DNA of 6,292 nucleotides from an uncultured Bacilli bacterium. Lineage in GTDB: Bacteria > Bacillota_I > Bacilli_A > RF39 > UBA660. The position numbers and the translations under genes are program-made. The stretch is from positions 1 through 6,292 of the forward strand of contig CANRMZ010000075.1 in assembly GCA_947631885.1 (NCBI GenBank). Reading direction: 5' to 3'. Positions 1-5,178 of this stretch are shown piece after piece (position 1 is the stretch's first letter; each line of letters starts with the position of its first letter). The notes beneath the pieces were generated by a model. The model was not told the origin of the DNA. It did not search any database and saw only the letters and a list, made by a program, of their open reading frames with translations.

Positions 1-101
1 ATCGAATTAGGATTTCCTATATATTCTTTATAAGTTCTATTCATAGCATCTAGAACATCTAAAGATATAGGTGTAGTTGCAGAATAATCTAAATAAATCA
101 T
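1..101 (-). CDS. Cysteine desulfurase (NifS/IscS family), N-terminal fragment cut by the left edge
   Basis: Only the first 33 codons are present; the gene continues beyond position 1. The translation begins MIYLDYSATTPISLDVLDAM and continues to YIGNPNS. This is the characteristic N-terminus of PLP-dependent cysteine desulfurases (YLD-x-A-TTP followed by GNP-S). These enzymes take sulfur from cysteine as a persulfide and pass it to Fe-S cluster assembly or tRNA thiolation. The start is set by a strong ribosome binding site, GAGGAGAA at 106-113, four bases before the ATG and overlapping the ezrA stop. There is no terminator or room for a promoter between the two genes, so co-transcription with ezrA is likely. 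In Bacillus the desulfurase beside ezrA (nifZ) is followed by thiI and serves 4-thiouridine formation in tRNA. By analogy this may be the same gene, but the catalytic lysine and cysteine lie outside the window, so the subtype is inference. Confidence 0.88.
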   Translation of the reverse strand, partial: MIYLDYSATTPISLDVLDAMNRTYKEYIGNPNS

Positions 102-105
102 GTAC

Positions 106-113
106 TTCTCCTC
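106..113 (-). promoter_or_regulatory. Ribosome binding site of the cysteine desulfurase, overlapping the ezrA stop
   Basis: The minus strand reads GAGGAGAA, a near-consensus Shine-Dalgarno sequence, four bases before the ATG at 101. Its first base is also the last base of the ezrA TAG stop (113-115). Ribosomes finishing ezrA would release directly on this site, so translational coupling is expected. Confidence 0.8.
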
Positions 114-1831
114 TAGTTTTTATATTGTTCTAATAATTTTTTATGAATTCCTGGTTCGACAATATTAATAGCACTTATAGCTTGTTCTAAACTGTTTTTA
201 TAATTACCTTTATTAAAGGCATTCTCTGCTTTTTGTAAACCAAAATCCACTTCTTTATTTACAACACGATATCTATTACCATAAACAATTGCCATCTCAG
301 CCATCTTAGCTGTTTTAGTCGTTTCATTAATCGTGTTATATACCTTTAAAACTAAATCACGAGCTGTATCAACTCTGGTGTTTAATATTTTAATCGAAAT
401 AGGTCTTTTGTCAAGTTCTAATACCATTTCATTAATAGCTTCGATAGCTTCAGAAAGTTCAACATAATAATTTCTTGGCACAAGAGGAAGTTTATAACTT
501 TTGGCCTTTTCTTTGGCATCATGTAAAATCGCTTTAATATCATCAAGTTGTTCTCTTGCCCTATTTTCATCATCTTTTAATGAACTTAAATTACGTAAAG
601 TTATATTTAATTTTTCTTCGGTAGTTAAAAGTTTATTATTTAAAGCTTCCATGTCGGCACTTAACTTTGAATATGCTACTTTTTTACTACGGAAAGCCGC
701 GATCGTTGTCTCATAATCAGCCTTTATCTCAATTAAAGCCGATTTGATATCCGTAATAACAGATAGTTCATCATCTGTTAAATCATAACTATATTTTAAA
801 TCGCCAATTTTTTTATATAACTCATTATTTATCTTTTCTAGCTTAGTAGATTTAATTAAAATACTTCTTGAATAATCATCAAATACTCTTCGAGACACTT
901 TTTCTTTTTCAAAGTCGTTATAAAGAGAATCAAAATAATCAAGCATTGTCTTAAGTTCAAAGACCGAATCCTCAACATCAAGAACATTTAATCTTTGGAA
1001 AATATCTTGAATCTTCTTTTGGGTTTCTTCAATATTATAATCAATATTTAAGTAGTCAAGATTATAACCGTCATTAACCATTTTTTTAGCTATTCTTTGA
1101 ATTTCTTCAATTTTCTTAGGAATTAATAGATCACCATATTGGCATATATATTTCGTTTCTTCAATAACTATTTTTAAATTAGAAATAATATTATCAATAG
1201 CCTTTACTATCTTACCTACTTCAGTATAAGCATTTTTATCCATTGCTGCTTCAAAAGAAACAAATAGCTTATCAACATTTTCAAATTGTAGTTCAATAGG
1301 AACTTTAATTCTTTCAAACTCTTTAGGATTATCATTATAAGTGCTAGCAATGGAGCGATACTCAGCTTTTAATTTAGTAATTTTCTCTCTATTTTTCTCT
1401 TCACTTAAGGTTATTTCTCTAATTTCTCCCAATAGAGTATCAGCTTTAGTTTTAAGATAATTTAAATCCATTTCAGCTTTAATTAACGATAGTTTTAACT
1501 CTTTATAATCTTTATTATCATAATTAAATTGGACTTCATTGATAGCATCAGTTATCTTAGGGATATCTGTATCCTTTATTTCTTCAAATCTCTTCTTCCA
1601 TTCTTCGTATCTTTCCTTTAAATCTTCATTGGAAGCTAGAGCCTCAACTTTGTTAAGTTCACTTAATATTTGAGCGGATATAATAAGATTTTTTTCTCTT
1701 TCAAGTTCATTTATTTGTTCAGCATATTTTTTCTTATTATGACTATTAATAATGACTAAAACAACTACAATAGCGATTATTGTAAGGAAATAATAACCAA
1801 AAGCAAATAATAGAAACATTGATCTAGTCAT
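113..1831 (-). CDS. ezrA: Septation ring formation regulator EzrA
   Basis: EzrA is a membrane-anchored cytoplasmic coiled-coil protein that binds FtsZ and restrains extra Z-ring assembly while supporting mid-cell division in low-GC Gram-positives. The 572 residues match the family's usual length of about 560-575. A single N-terminal membrane segment (about residues 8-29) is followed by a basic HNKKKY stretch, giving the expected N-out, C-in topology. The rest is almost wholly helical and charged (K, E, D, N and L rich), as expected for spectrin-like repeats. Family landmarks are the YEEWKKRFEEI block near residue 75, YKLPLVP at 446-452, and the C-terminal YGNRYR at 517-522, which corresponds to the conserved 'QNR'-type patch needed for mid-cell localisation. 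The ATG at 1831 is preceded by GGGTGA (1840-1845) with an 8-base gap; an in-frame ATG four codons later is less well placed. An extended -10 promoter lies just upstream. The gene is divergent from tRNA-Arg and its stop overlaps the desulfurase ribosome binding site. Confidence 0.92.
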   Translation of the reverse strand: MTRSMFLLFAFGYYFLTIIAIVVVLVIINSHNKKKYAEQINELEREKNLIISAQILSELNKVEALASNEDLKERYEEWKKRFEEIKDTDIPKITDAINEVQFNYDNKDYKELKLSLIKAEMDLNYLKTKADTLLGEIREITLSEEKNREKITKLKAEYRSIASTYNDNPKEFERIKVPIELQFENVDKLFVSFEAAMDKNAYTEVGKIVKAIDNIISNLKIVIEETKYICQYGDLLIPKKIEEIQRIAKKMVNDGYNLDYLNIDYNIEETQKKIQDIFQRLNVLDVEDSVFELKTMLDYFDSLYNDFEKEKVSRRVFDDYSRSILIKSTKLEKINNELYKKIGDLKYSYDLTDDELSVITDIKSALIEIKADYETTIAAFRSKKVAYSKLSADMEALNNKLLTTEEKLNITLRNLSSLKDDENRAREQLDDIKAILHDAKEKAKSYKLPLVPRNYYVELSEAIEAINEMVLELDKRPISIKILNTRVDTARDLVLKVYNTINETTKTAKMAEMAIVYGNRYRVVNKEVDFGLQKAENAFNKGNYKNSLEQAISAINIVEPGIHKKLLEQYKN

Positions 1832-1839
1832 TTATCTAT

Positions 1840-1845
1840 TCACCC
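1840..1845 (-). promoter_or_regulatory. Ribosome binding site of ezrA (GGTGA type)
   Basis: The minus strand reads GGGTGA eight bases before the ATG at 1831. It pairs with the extreme 3' end of 16S rRNA (TCACC side of the anti-Shine-Dalgarno) rather than with its CCTCC core. It favours the 1831 start over the ATG at codon 5. Confidence 0.55.
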
Positions 1846-1854
1846 TATATTCTA

Positions 1855-1863
1855 ATTCTACCA
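1855..1863 (-). promoter_or_regulatory. Extended -10 promoter of ezrA
   Basis: The minus strand reads TGG then TAGAAT, an extended -10 (TGn plus five of six matches to TATAAT). It would give a transcript starting near 1848 with a leader of about 17 bases. No good -35 lies 17 bases upstream (TAGATT), which is tolerated by extended -10 promoters. TAGAAT is repeated directly at 1849-1854, but without the TG extension. Confidence 0.5.
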
Positions 1864-1902
1864 TAATATATGTTTTTAATCTACTTCAACTTTGCATTTT
1901 TA

Positions 1903-1931
1903 TTGTATTTTTTTGGTGATTATAGTATAAT
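1903..1931 (+). promoter_or_regulatory. Promoter of tRNA-Arg
   Basis: A -35 TTGTAT (1903-1908), a 17-base spacer and a perfect -10 TATAAT (1926-1931) form a near-consensus sigma-A promoter. The predicted start, near 1938, lies about 10 bases before the mature tRNA 5' end, leaving a short leader for RNase P. The 17 bases at 1920-1936 recur exactly at the tRNA-Pro promoter. Confidence 0.75.
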
Positions 1932-1947
1932 TAATATGTTTTCAAAT

Positions 1948-2024
1948 GCGCCCATAGCTCAACTGGATAGAGCGTTAGACTACGGATCTAAAGGCTGGGG
2001 GTTCGAATCCCTTTGGGCGTACCA
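1948..2024 (+). tRNA. tRNA-Arg, anticodon ACG
   Basis: A full cloverleaf can be folded by eye. The acceptor GCGCCCA (1948-1954) pairs with TGGGCGT (2014-2020), with one G-T pair at the end. The D stem is GCTC/GAGC. The anticodon stem TTAGA/TCTAA holds loop CTACGGA with ACG at 1982-1984. The T stem GGGGG/CCCTT has loop TTCGAAT. The discriminator is A2021 and CCA is encoded (2022-2024). A34 is normally converted to inosine by TadA, so this tRNA reads the CGU, CGC and CGA arginine codons. It has its own promoter upstream and its own hairpin downstream, so it is a single-gene transcription unit divergent from ezrA. Confidence 0.97.
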
Positions 2025-2034
2025 TATGAATAAT

Positions 2035-2067
2035 AAAACTCGGACTATAATGGTTCGAGTTTTAAAA
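2035..2067 (+). terminator. Hairpin terminator of tRNA-Arg
   Basis: An 11-bp stem, AAAACTCGGAC (2035-2045) with GTTCGAGTTTT (2053-2063), contains one G-T pair and encloses a seven-base loop. The T-run is part of the 3' arm and is followed by AAAAT, so this is an A-rich/T-rich intrinsic terminator of moderate quality. It begins 10 bases after the CCA end. Confidence 0.65.
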
Positions 2068-2106
2068 TAAGAATTTGTTAATGAATAAAAATAACATATT
2101 TTAGAC

Positions 2107-2135
2107 TTGAAGTACATATTAATTTATAGTATAAT
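2107..2135 (+). promoter_or_regulatory. Promoter of tRNA-Pro
   Basis: A -35 TTGAAG (2107-2112), a 17-base spacer and -10 TATAAT (2130-2135). The start is predicted near 2142, about six bases before the tRNA. The block 2124-2140 is identical to 1920-1936 at the tRNA-Arg promoter, while the flanking sequence differs. Confidence 0.75.
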
Positions 2136-2147
2136 TAATAGCGAGTT

Positions 2148-2224
2148 CGAGAAGTAGCACAGCTTGGTAGTGCACCACGCTTGGGACGTGGGGGTCGCAG
2201 GTTCGAATCCTGTCTTCTCGACCA
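2148..2224 (+). tRNA. tRNA-Pro, anticodon TGG
   Basis: A complete cloverleaf. The acceptor CGAGAAG (2148-2154) pairs perfectly with CTTCTCG (2214-2220). The D stem is GCAC/GTGC. The anticodon stem CCACG/CGTGG has loop CTTGGGA, with TGG at 2182-2184. The T stem GCAGG/CCTGT has loop TTCGAAT. A2221 is the discriminator and CCA is encoded at 2222-2224. With a modified U34 this single tRNA can read all four CCN proline codons. The enzyme that charges it, ProRS, is encoded about 1 kb away on the opposite strand. The gene has its own promoter and ends in a bidirectional terminator. Confidence 0.97.
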
Positions 2225-2232
2225 TTTAGTAT

Positions 2233-2266
2233 AAAAAAGCCTAGAGAATTCTCTAGGTTTTTATTT
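2233..2266. terminator. Bidirectional terminator between tRNA-Pro and the PH-like gene
   Basis: A perfect 7-bp stem, CCTAGAG (2240-2246) with CTCTAGG (2251-2257), closes a four-base AATT loop; the core is an 18-base palindrome. On the plus strand it is followed by TTTTTATTTT (2258 onward), terminating tRNA-Pro. On the minus strand it is followed by C and then six T (2238-2233), terminating the convergent membrane-protein gene that stops at 2277. Each direction therefore has a proper hairpin plus T-tract. Confidence 0.85.
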
Positions 2267-2276
2267 TATATATTTT

Positions 2277-3068
2277 TTATCTTGTCTTTTTGAATACGGC
2301 AGCTTTTTGCGCTTCGGCTTCAGCATCAGACGTTGGGATTTTATTTGGATTAACTCCTCCAACAGGAGTTCCTAAATGTCTATTTGGTTTATTGGCATCC
2401 ATTTGTACTATTCCTGAAGTATCAACGCTAGTGCCAGATGCCACATTGGTATCTTCAGCAACTGGTTCTTCCTTTTTATTTTTGTTTTTCTTCTTTGTTA
2501 AGTTTGTATCATCAAATAGTTCAACATCTTCATTTTTGCCTTTAATGAAATTAATAACTTCTTCATAATTTTTAATACCCGTTAAAGCCAAAGGAAGTTC
2601 TAATTTATCTGATGCTGTAACCTTTTTAAATATTAATATAATATCAGCATAATTATTCTTGCTATTATATATACCTACTCGATCTATTCTTTCAATGTTT
2701 CTTATGGTATAGCCCTTTTTATTATTAAAAGCTATTACTCGCATGTTAGTAAACCAATATTTATTAAATCTATTTTTAGTATTAACCATTACATCATACG
2801 TAAAGAAAAATAATAAAAAAATTGTTACAATTGCTATTCCTAAAAAGGCTGCATATTTATCAAAATTAAATCCTGAAGCATAATATTTTGCTCCTCCAAT
2901 ATCATGTTTAACACAATAAGTATAAATAAATAAAGCCCACAAAATTATAACAAGAATCAAGGAATAAACATATTTTTCCCAATATTTTTTAGTTTTTCTT
3001 ACGTCAGTTTCAAGTGTTAGCTCTATCTCTTCATTTTCTATTAATTTGCTTTCAACCTCTTCATACAT
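2277..3068 (-). CDS. Two-TM membrane protein with bacterial PH-like (DUF304-type) domain and hydrophilic C-terminal tail
   Basis: The function is unknown. From the chosen start the protein has 263 residues; positions here count from the alternative ATG at 3080 (267 residues). An acidic N-terminus (residues 6-28) precedes two membrane segments (about 38-57 and 76-98) separated by a loop of about 18 residues. The soluble part opens with KYWFTNMRVIAF (107-118) and continues IRNIERIDRVGI (126-137) and a LELPL strand. This Y-x-T-N-x-R-hydrophobic pattern followed by I-x-x-I-x-R-hydrophobic is typical of bacterial PH-like domains in YdbS/DUF304 proteins. Residues 197-203 are almost all lysine and asparagine. 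The tail to 267 is rich in A, T, P, G and N and probably disordered. The start at 3068 is preferred because GGTGAT (3073-3078) sits four bases before it, whereas the ATG at 3080 has no ribosome binding site. Terminators on both sides make it a single-gene unit. The family call is by pattern, not by search. Confidence 0.75.
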   Translation of the reverse strand: MYEEVESKLIENEEIELTLETDVRKTKKYWEKYVYSLILVIILWALFIYTYCVKHDIGGAKYYASGFNFDKYAAFLGIAIVTIFLLFFFTYDVMVNTKNRFNKYWFTNMRVIAFNNKKGYTIRNIERIDRVGIYNSKNNYADIILIFKKVTASDKLELPLALTGIKNYEEVINFIKGKNEDVELFDDTNLTKKKNKNKKEEPVAEDTNVASGTSVDTSGIVQMDANKPNRHLGTPVGGVNPNKIPTSDAEAEAQKAAVFKKTR

Positions 3069-3072
3069 AAGT

Positions 3073-3078
3073 ATCACC
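3073..3078 (-). promoter_or_regulatory. Ribosome binding site that decides the start of the PH-like gene
   Basis: The minus strand reads GGTGAT, complementary to the 3' terminal ATCACC of 16S rRNA, four bases before the ATG at 3068. It lies inside the open reading frame extended to 3080, so the upstream ATG would have to be read through its own site. This argues for the shorter protein starting MYEEVE. Confidence 0.5.
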
Positions 3079-3084
3079 ATATTA

Positions 3085-3114
3085 AGTATAACTTAAATAT
3101 CTTTTAAAAGTTAA
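3085..3114 (-). promoter_or_regulatory. Possible promoter of the PH-like gene
   Basis: The minus strand has TTAACT (3109-3114), an 18-base spacer and TATACT (3085-3090). Transcription would start near 3078, giving a leader of only about 10 bases that would also exclude the ATG at 3080. In such AT-rich sequence chance matches are common, so this is tentative. Confidence 0.3.
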
Positions 3115-3162
3115 GGATATTTATTTATTTACTTAAAAAAATGTAAAAAAATTGTTCTAACT

Positions 3163-3191
3163 AAAACAAGATAAGCTTTAAACTTATCTTG
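3163..3191 (-). terminator. Hairpin terminator of proS
   Basis: A perfect 9-bp inverted repeat, CAAGATAAG (3167-3175) and CTTATCTTG (3183-3191), with a seven-base loop. On the minus strand it is followed directly by TTTTAG. It begins 12 bases after the proS stop codon. The short T-tract makes it a moderate terminator, so some read-through into the PH-like gene is possible. Confidence 0.7.
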
Positions 3192-3203
3192 CTTAATAAA
3201 TAA

Positions 3204-4643
3204 TTAATATGCTTTACCAAAGTAAACTAGATGTTTAGCATCCTTGCCACAGCATACACATTTTTCTGAAATGCCTTCTTCATTGAATGGAATACATCTT
3301 GAAGTGGCTCCTCCGGTTTTAGCTTTAATTTCATCTTCACAAGCTTCATCACCACACCACATGGCCTTAACAAAACCACTTTTTTCATTAAATGTGTTAA
3401 CAAGCTCATCCATATTATGAGCTTCATAAATATGGCTTTCAAGATGTTCTTTAGCTTTTTGATACATATCTTTTTGCATTTGCTCAAGTATTTCAGGAAG
3501 CTTAGTTGTAACTTCATCTAGACTAACACTTATCTTTTCTCTATTATCTCTTCGAACTATTGTAACAACGCCATTTTCTAAATCTCGAGGACCAATTTCA
3601 ATTCTCGTAGGTATACCTTGAACCTCTTGATTCGAAAATTTATAACCTGGAGTTTTATCTGATAAATCAATATCAACAGCCATACCTTGTTTTTTTAGTT
3701 CATCATTTATTTTATTTGCTACTTCTAAAATTTCGGATTTATTGTGACCAATTGGAATAATCATACTCTTTATTGGAGCAATATGTGGTGGAAGAACTAG
3801 TCCATCATCATCACCGTGAACCATAATAATAGCTCCGATTATTCTTGTGGAAAGTCCCCATGAAGTTTGGAATGGATTTACATATTTATTATTTTTATCA
3901 ATGAATTTAACATCAAAAGCTTTACTAAAGCCATCACCAAAATAATGGCTAGTCGCAGATTGTAAGGCTTTACCATCGTGCATTAATGCCTCGATTGTAT
4001 AAGTTGCTTCCGCCCCAGCGAACTTTTCACTTTCGGTTTTTTGACCCCATATAACAGGGATAGCTAAATCATTTTCAACAAAATCATGATAAATATCTAG
4101 CATCATCTTAGTTCTATCTTTAGCTTCCTCACTAGTTTCATGGATAGTATGTCCCTCTTGCCATAAGAATTCCTTGCTTCTTAAAAATGGTCTAGTCGTC
4201 TTTTCCCATCTTAATACTGAGCACCATTGATTATAAACCATAGGAAGATCTCGATAGGAATTTAGATTTTTAGCAAAATGTTCACAAAATAATGTTTCGC
4301 TTGTAGGTCTTATGCAAAGCTTTTCCTCTAAAGGGTTAGCTCCACCCATCGTTACCCAAGCAACTTCAGGAGCAAAACCATTAACATGATCTTTTTCTTT
4401 GTTTAAAAGACTCTCTGGGATAAGCATCGGCATATAAACATTCTTTACACCTGTAGCTTTAAATCTAGCATCCAGATTTTTTTGAATGTTTTCCCATATA
4501 GCATACCCCGCGGGCATATATACCATACATCCTTTTATGCTGGTATATTCACATAATTTAGCTTTTCTAACTACATCAGTATACCATTGTGCAAAATCAA
4601 CATCACGTGATGTTATTGCGTCTAAAAATTTTTCATTTGCCAT
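3204..4643 (-). CDS. proS: Prolyl-tRNA synthetase, archaeal/eukaryotic-type (type 3, no editing insertion)
   Basis: This class II synthetase attaches proline to tRNA-Pro in the cytoplasm. At 479 residues it is the normal length of the short archaeal/eukaryotic-like form found in some Firmicutes and mollicutes, rather than the form of about 570 residues with an inserted editing domain. Visible landmarks are RPTSET at 112-117, motif 2 around RWEKTTRPFLRSKEFLWQEG (145-164), motif 3 around GLSTRIIGAIIMVHGDDDG (263-281), and an anticodon-binding domain at about 290-390. The C-terminal domain carries C430, C435, C462 and C465 in C-x4-C...C-x2-C spacing, the zinc-site arrangement of Thermus ProRS. 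The protein ends in YFGKAY with the family's terminal tyrosine. The start has AGAAAGAAGG (4651-4660) seven bases upstream. No T-box riboswitch fits in the 62-bp gap before it. Lacking the insertion domain, it would depend on a separate protein to clear Ala-tRNA-Pro. Confidence 0.97.
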   Translation of the reverse strand: MANEKFLDAITSRDVDFAQWYTDVVRKAKLCEYTSIKGCMVYMPAGYAIWENIQKNLDARFKATGVKNVYMPMLIPESLLNKEKDHVNGFAPEVAWVTMGGANPLEEKLCIRPTSETLFCEHFAKNLNSYRDLPMVYNQWCSVLRWEKTTRPFLRSKEFLWQEGHTIHETSEEAKDRTKMMLDIYHDFVENDLAIPVIWGQKTESEKFAGAEATYTIEALMHDGKALQSATSHYFGDGFSKAFDVKFIDKNNKYVNPFQTSWGLSTRIIGAIIMVHGDDDGLVLPPHIAPIKSMIIPIGHNKSEILEVANKINDELKKQGMAVDIDLSDKTPGYKFSNQEVQGIPTRIEIGPRDLENGVVTIVRRDNREKISVSLDEVTTKLPEILEQMQKDMYQKAKEHLESHIYEAHNMDELVNTFNEKSGFVKAMWCGDEACEDEIKAKTGGATSRCIPFNEEGISEKCVCCGKDAKHLVYFGKAY

Positions 4644-4662
4644 AATATGCCCTTCTTTCTTA

Positions 4663-4676
4663 TTAAACTAGTTTAA
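4663..4676. repeat. 14-bp perfect palindrome in the proS leader
   Basis: TTAAACTAGTTTAA reads the same on both strands. It lies between the predicted -10 (4677-4682) and the proS ribosome binding site, across the predicted transcription start. It has no T-tract, so it is not a terminator. It could be an operator half-site pair or a chance product of AT-rich sequence. Confidence 0.45.
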
Positions 4677-4705
4677 ATTTTATCATAATAACTATTTAAA
4701 GTAAA
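4677..4705 (-). promoter_or_regulatory. Possible promoter of proS
   Basis: The minus strand has TTTACT (4700-4705), a 17-base spacer and TAAAAT (4677-4682), matching the sigma-A consensus at four and five of six positions. It starts directly after the Nudix stop codon and would allow proS expression independent of the upstream genes. Read-through from upstream is not excluded because no terminator separates them. Confidence 0.45.
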
Positions 4706-5176
4706 TTATAGTTCATTTATTACTTCATGATTTAATTTTGTATCATCAAACCATTTTTTAGCAAAACTTGGTCTTATATCAAAGTTTTTAGCTTCATTTA
4801 TATCATACCACTTATTAATTGAACTTTTATCTTTATCAAGTGTATAGAAATCATCCATACTATTAATTTTTTCACTATCTATTTTATAAACAAATAAGAG
4901 TTCATGAAATTTAGTTCCATCATAAGTAAAGAAGTTTTCTACTACTTCCAGTAAAGATAACTCATTATCTTTAAGAAGAACTCCTACCTCTTCATTTATC
5001 TCTCTTATCATAGCTTTTTTAGTATCCTCTAAAAATTTAACTCTTCCCCCGATTAGAGAATAATAATCGCCGCTTTTTTCATTTTTTTGCAAAAGTACTT
5101 TATTACCATTTTTAAAAATTCCTGCTACTCTAAAGTTGAATTTGATTCCTTCATCATTTACAAATTTAATATCCAT
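4706..5176 (-). CDS. Nudix hydrolase
   Basis: Nudix enzymes cleave a nucleoside diphosphate linked to another group, using divalent metal held by the Nudix-box glutamates. The box is complete at residues 44-66: G44, five residues, E50, seven residues, then REINEEVGV (58-66), an exact fit to G-x5-E-x7-R-E-U-x-E-E-x-G-U. The protein has 156 residues, a single-domain size. It begins with the strand FRVAGIFKNGNKVLLQK and has YSLIGGRV leading into the box. The substrate cannot be read from the sequence; none of the diagnostic downstream motifs of ADP-ribose or coenzyme A pyrophosphatases is evident. The ATG lies two bases after the stop of the kinase-like gene, and its ribosome binding site AAGAAGGG (5187-5194) lies within the last codons of that gene, so the two are translationally coupled and may act in one pathway. 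Confidence 0.9.
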   Translation of the reverse strand: MDIKFVNDEGIKFNFRVAGIFKNGNKVLLQKNEKSGDYYSLIGGRVKFLEDTKKAMIREINEEVGVLLKDNELSLLEVVENFFTYDGTKFHELLFVYKIDSEKINSMDDFYTLDKDKSSINKWYDINEAKNFDIRPSFAKKWFDDTKLNHEVINEL

Positions 5177-5178
5177 AT

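Noticed and set aside
501..716. Plus-strand open frame antisense to ezrA
   Set aside because: It is a mirror of the ezrA coding sequence, with serine/leucine-rich composition expected from the complement of lysine/glutamate codons, and no ribosome binding site.
1870..2070. Plus-strand open frame of 66 codons
   Set aside because: It runs through the whole tRNA-Arg gene, its promoter and terminator, and has no ribosome binding site; it is an accidental frame.
2290..2568. Plus-strand open frame opposite the PH-like gene
   Set aside because: It is antisense to the low-complexity tail; its phenylalanine run is the complement of the lysine-rich stretch.
3227..3517. Second minus-strand frame inside proS
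   Set aside because: It is an out-of-frame shadow of proS, which has complete family motifs in its own frame.
4486..4671. Plus-strand open frame over the proS start
   Set aside because: It is antisense to the conserved ProRS N-terminus and its leader, with no supporting signal.
4644..4705. T-box or other riboswitch upstream of proS
   Set aside because: The gap is only 62 bases, with one short palindrome and no T-box-like sequence or terminator-antiterminator pair.
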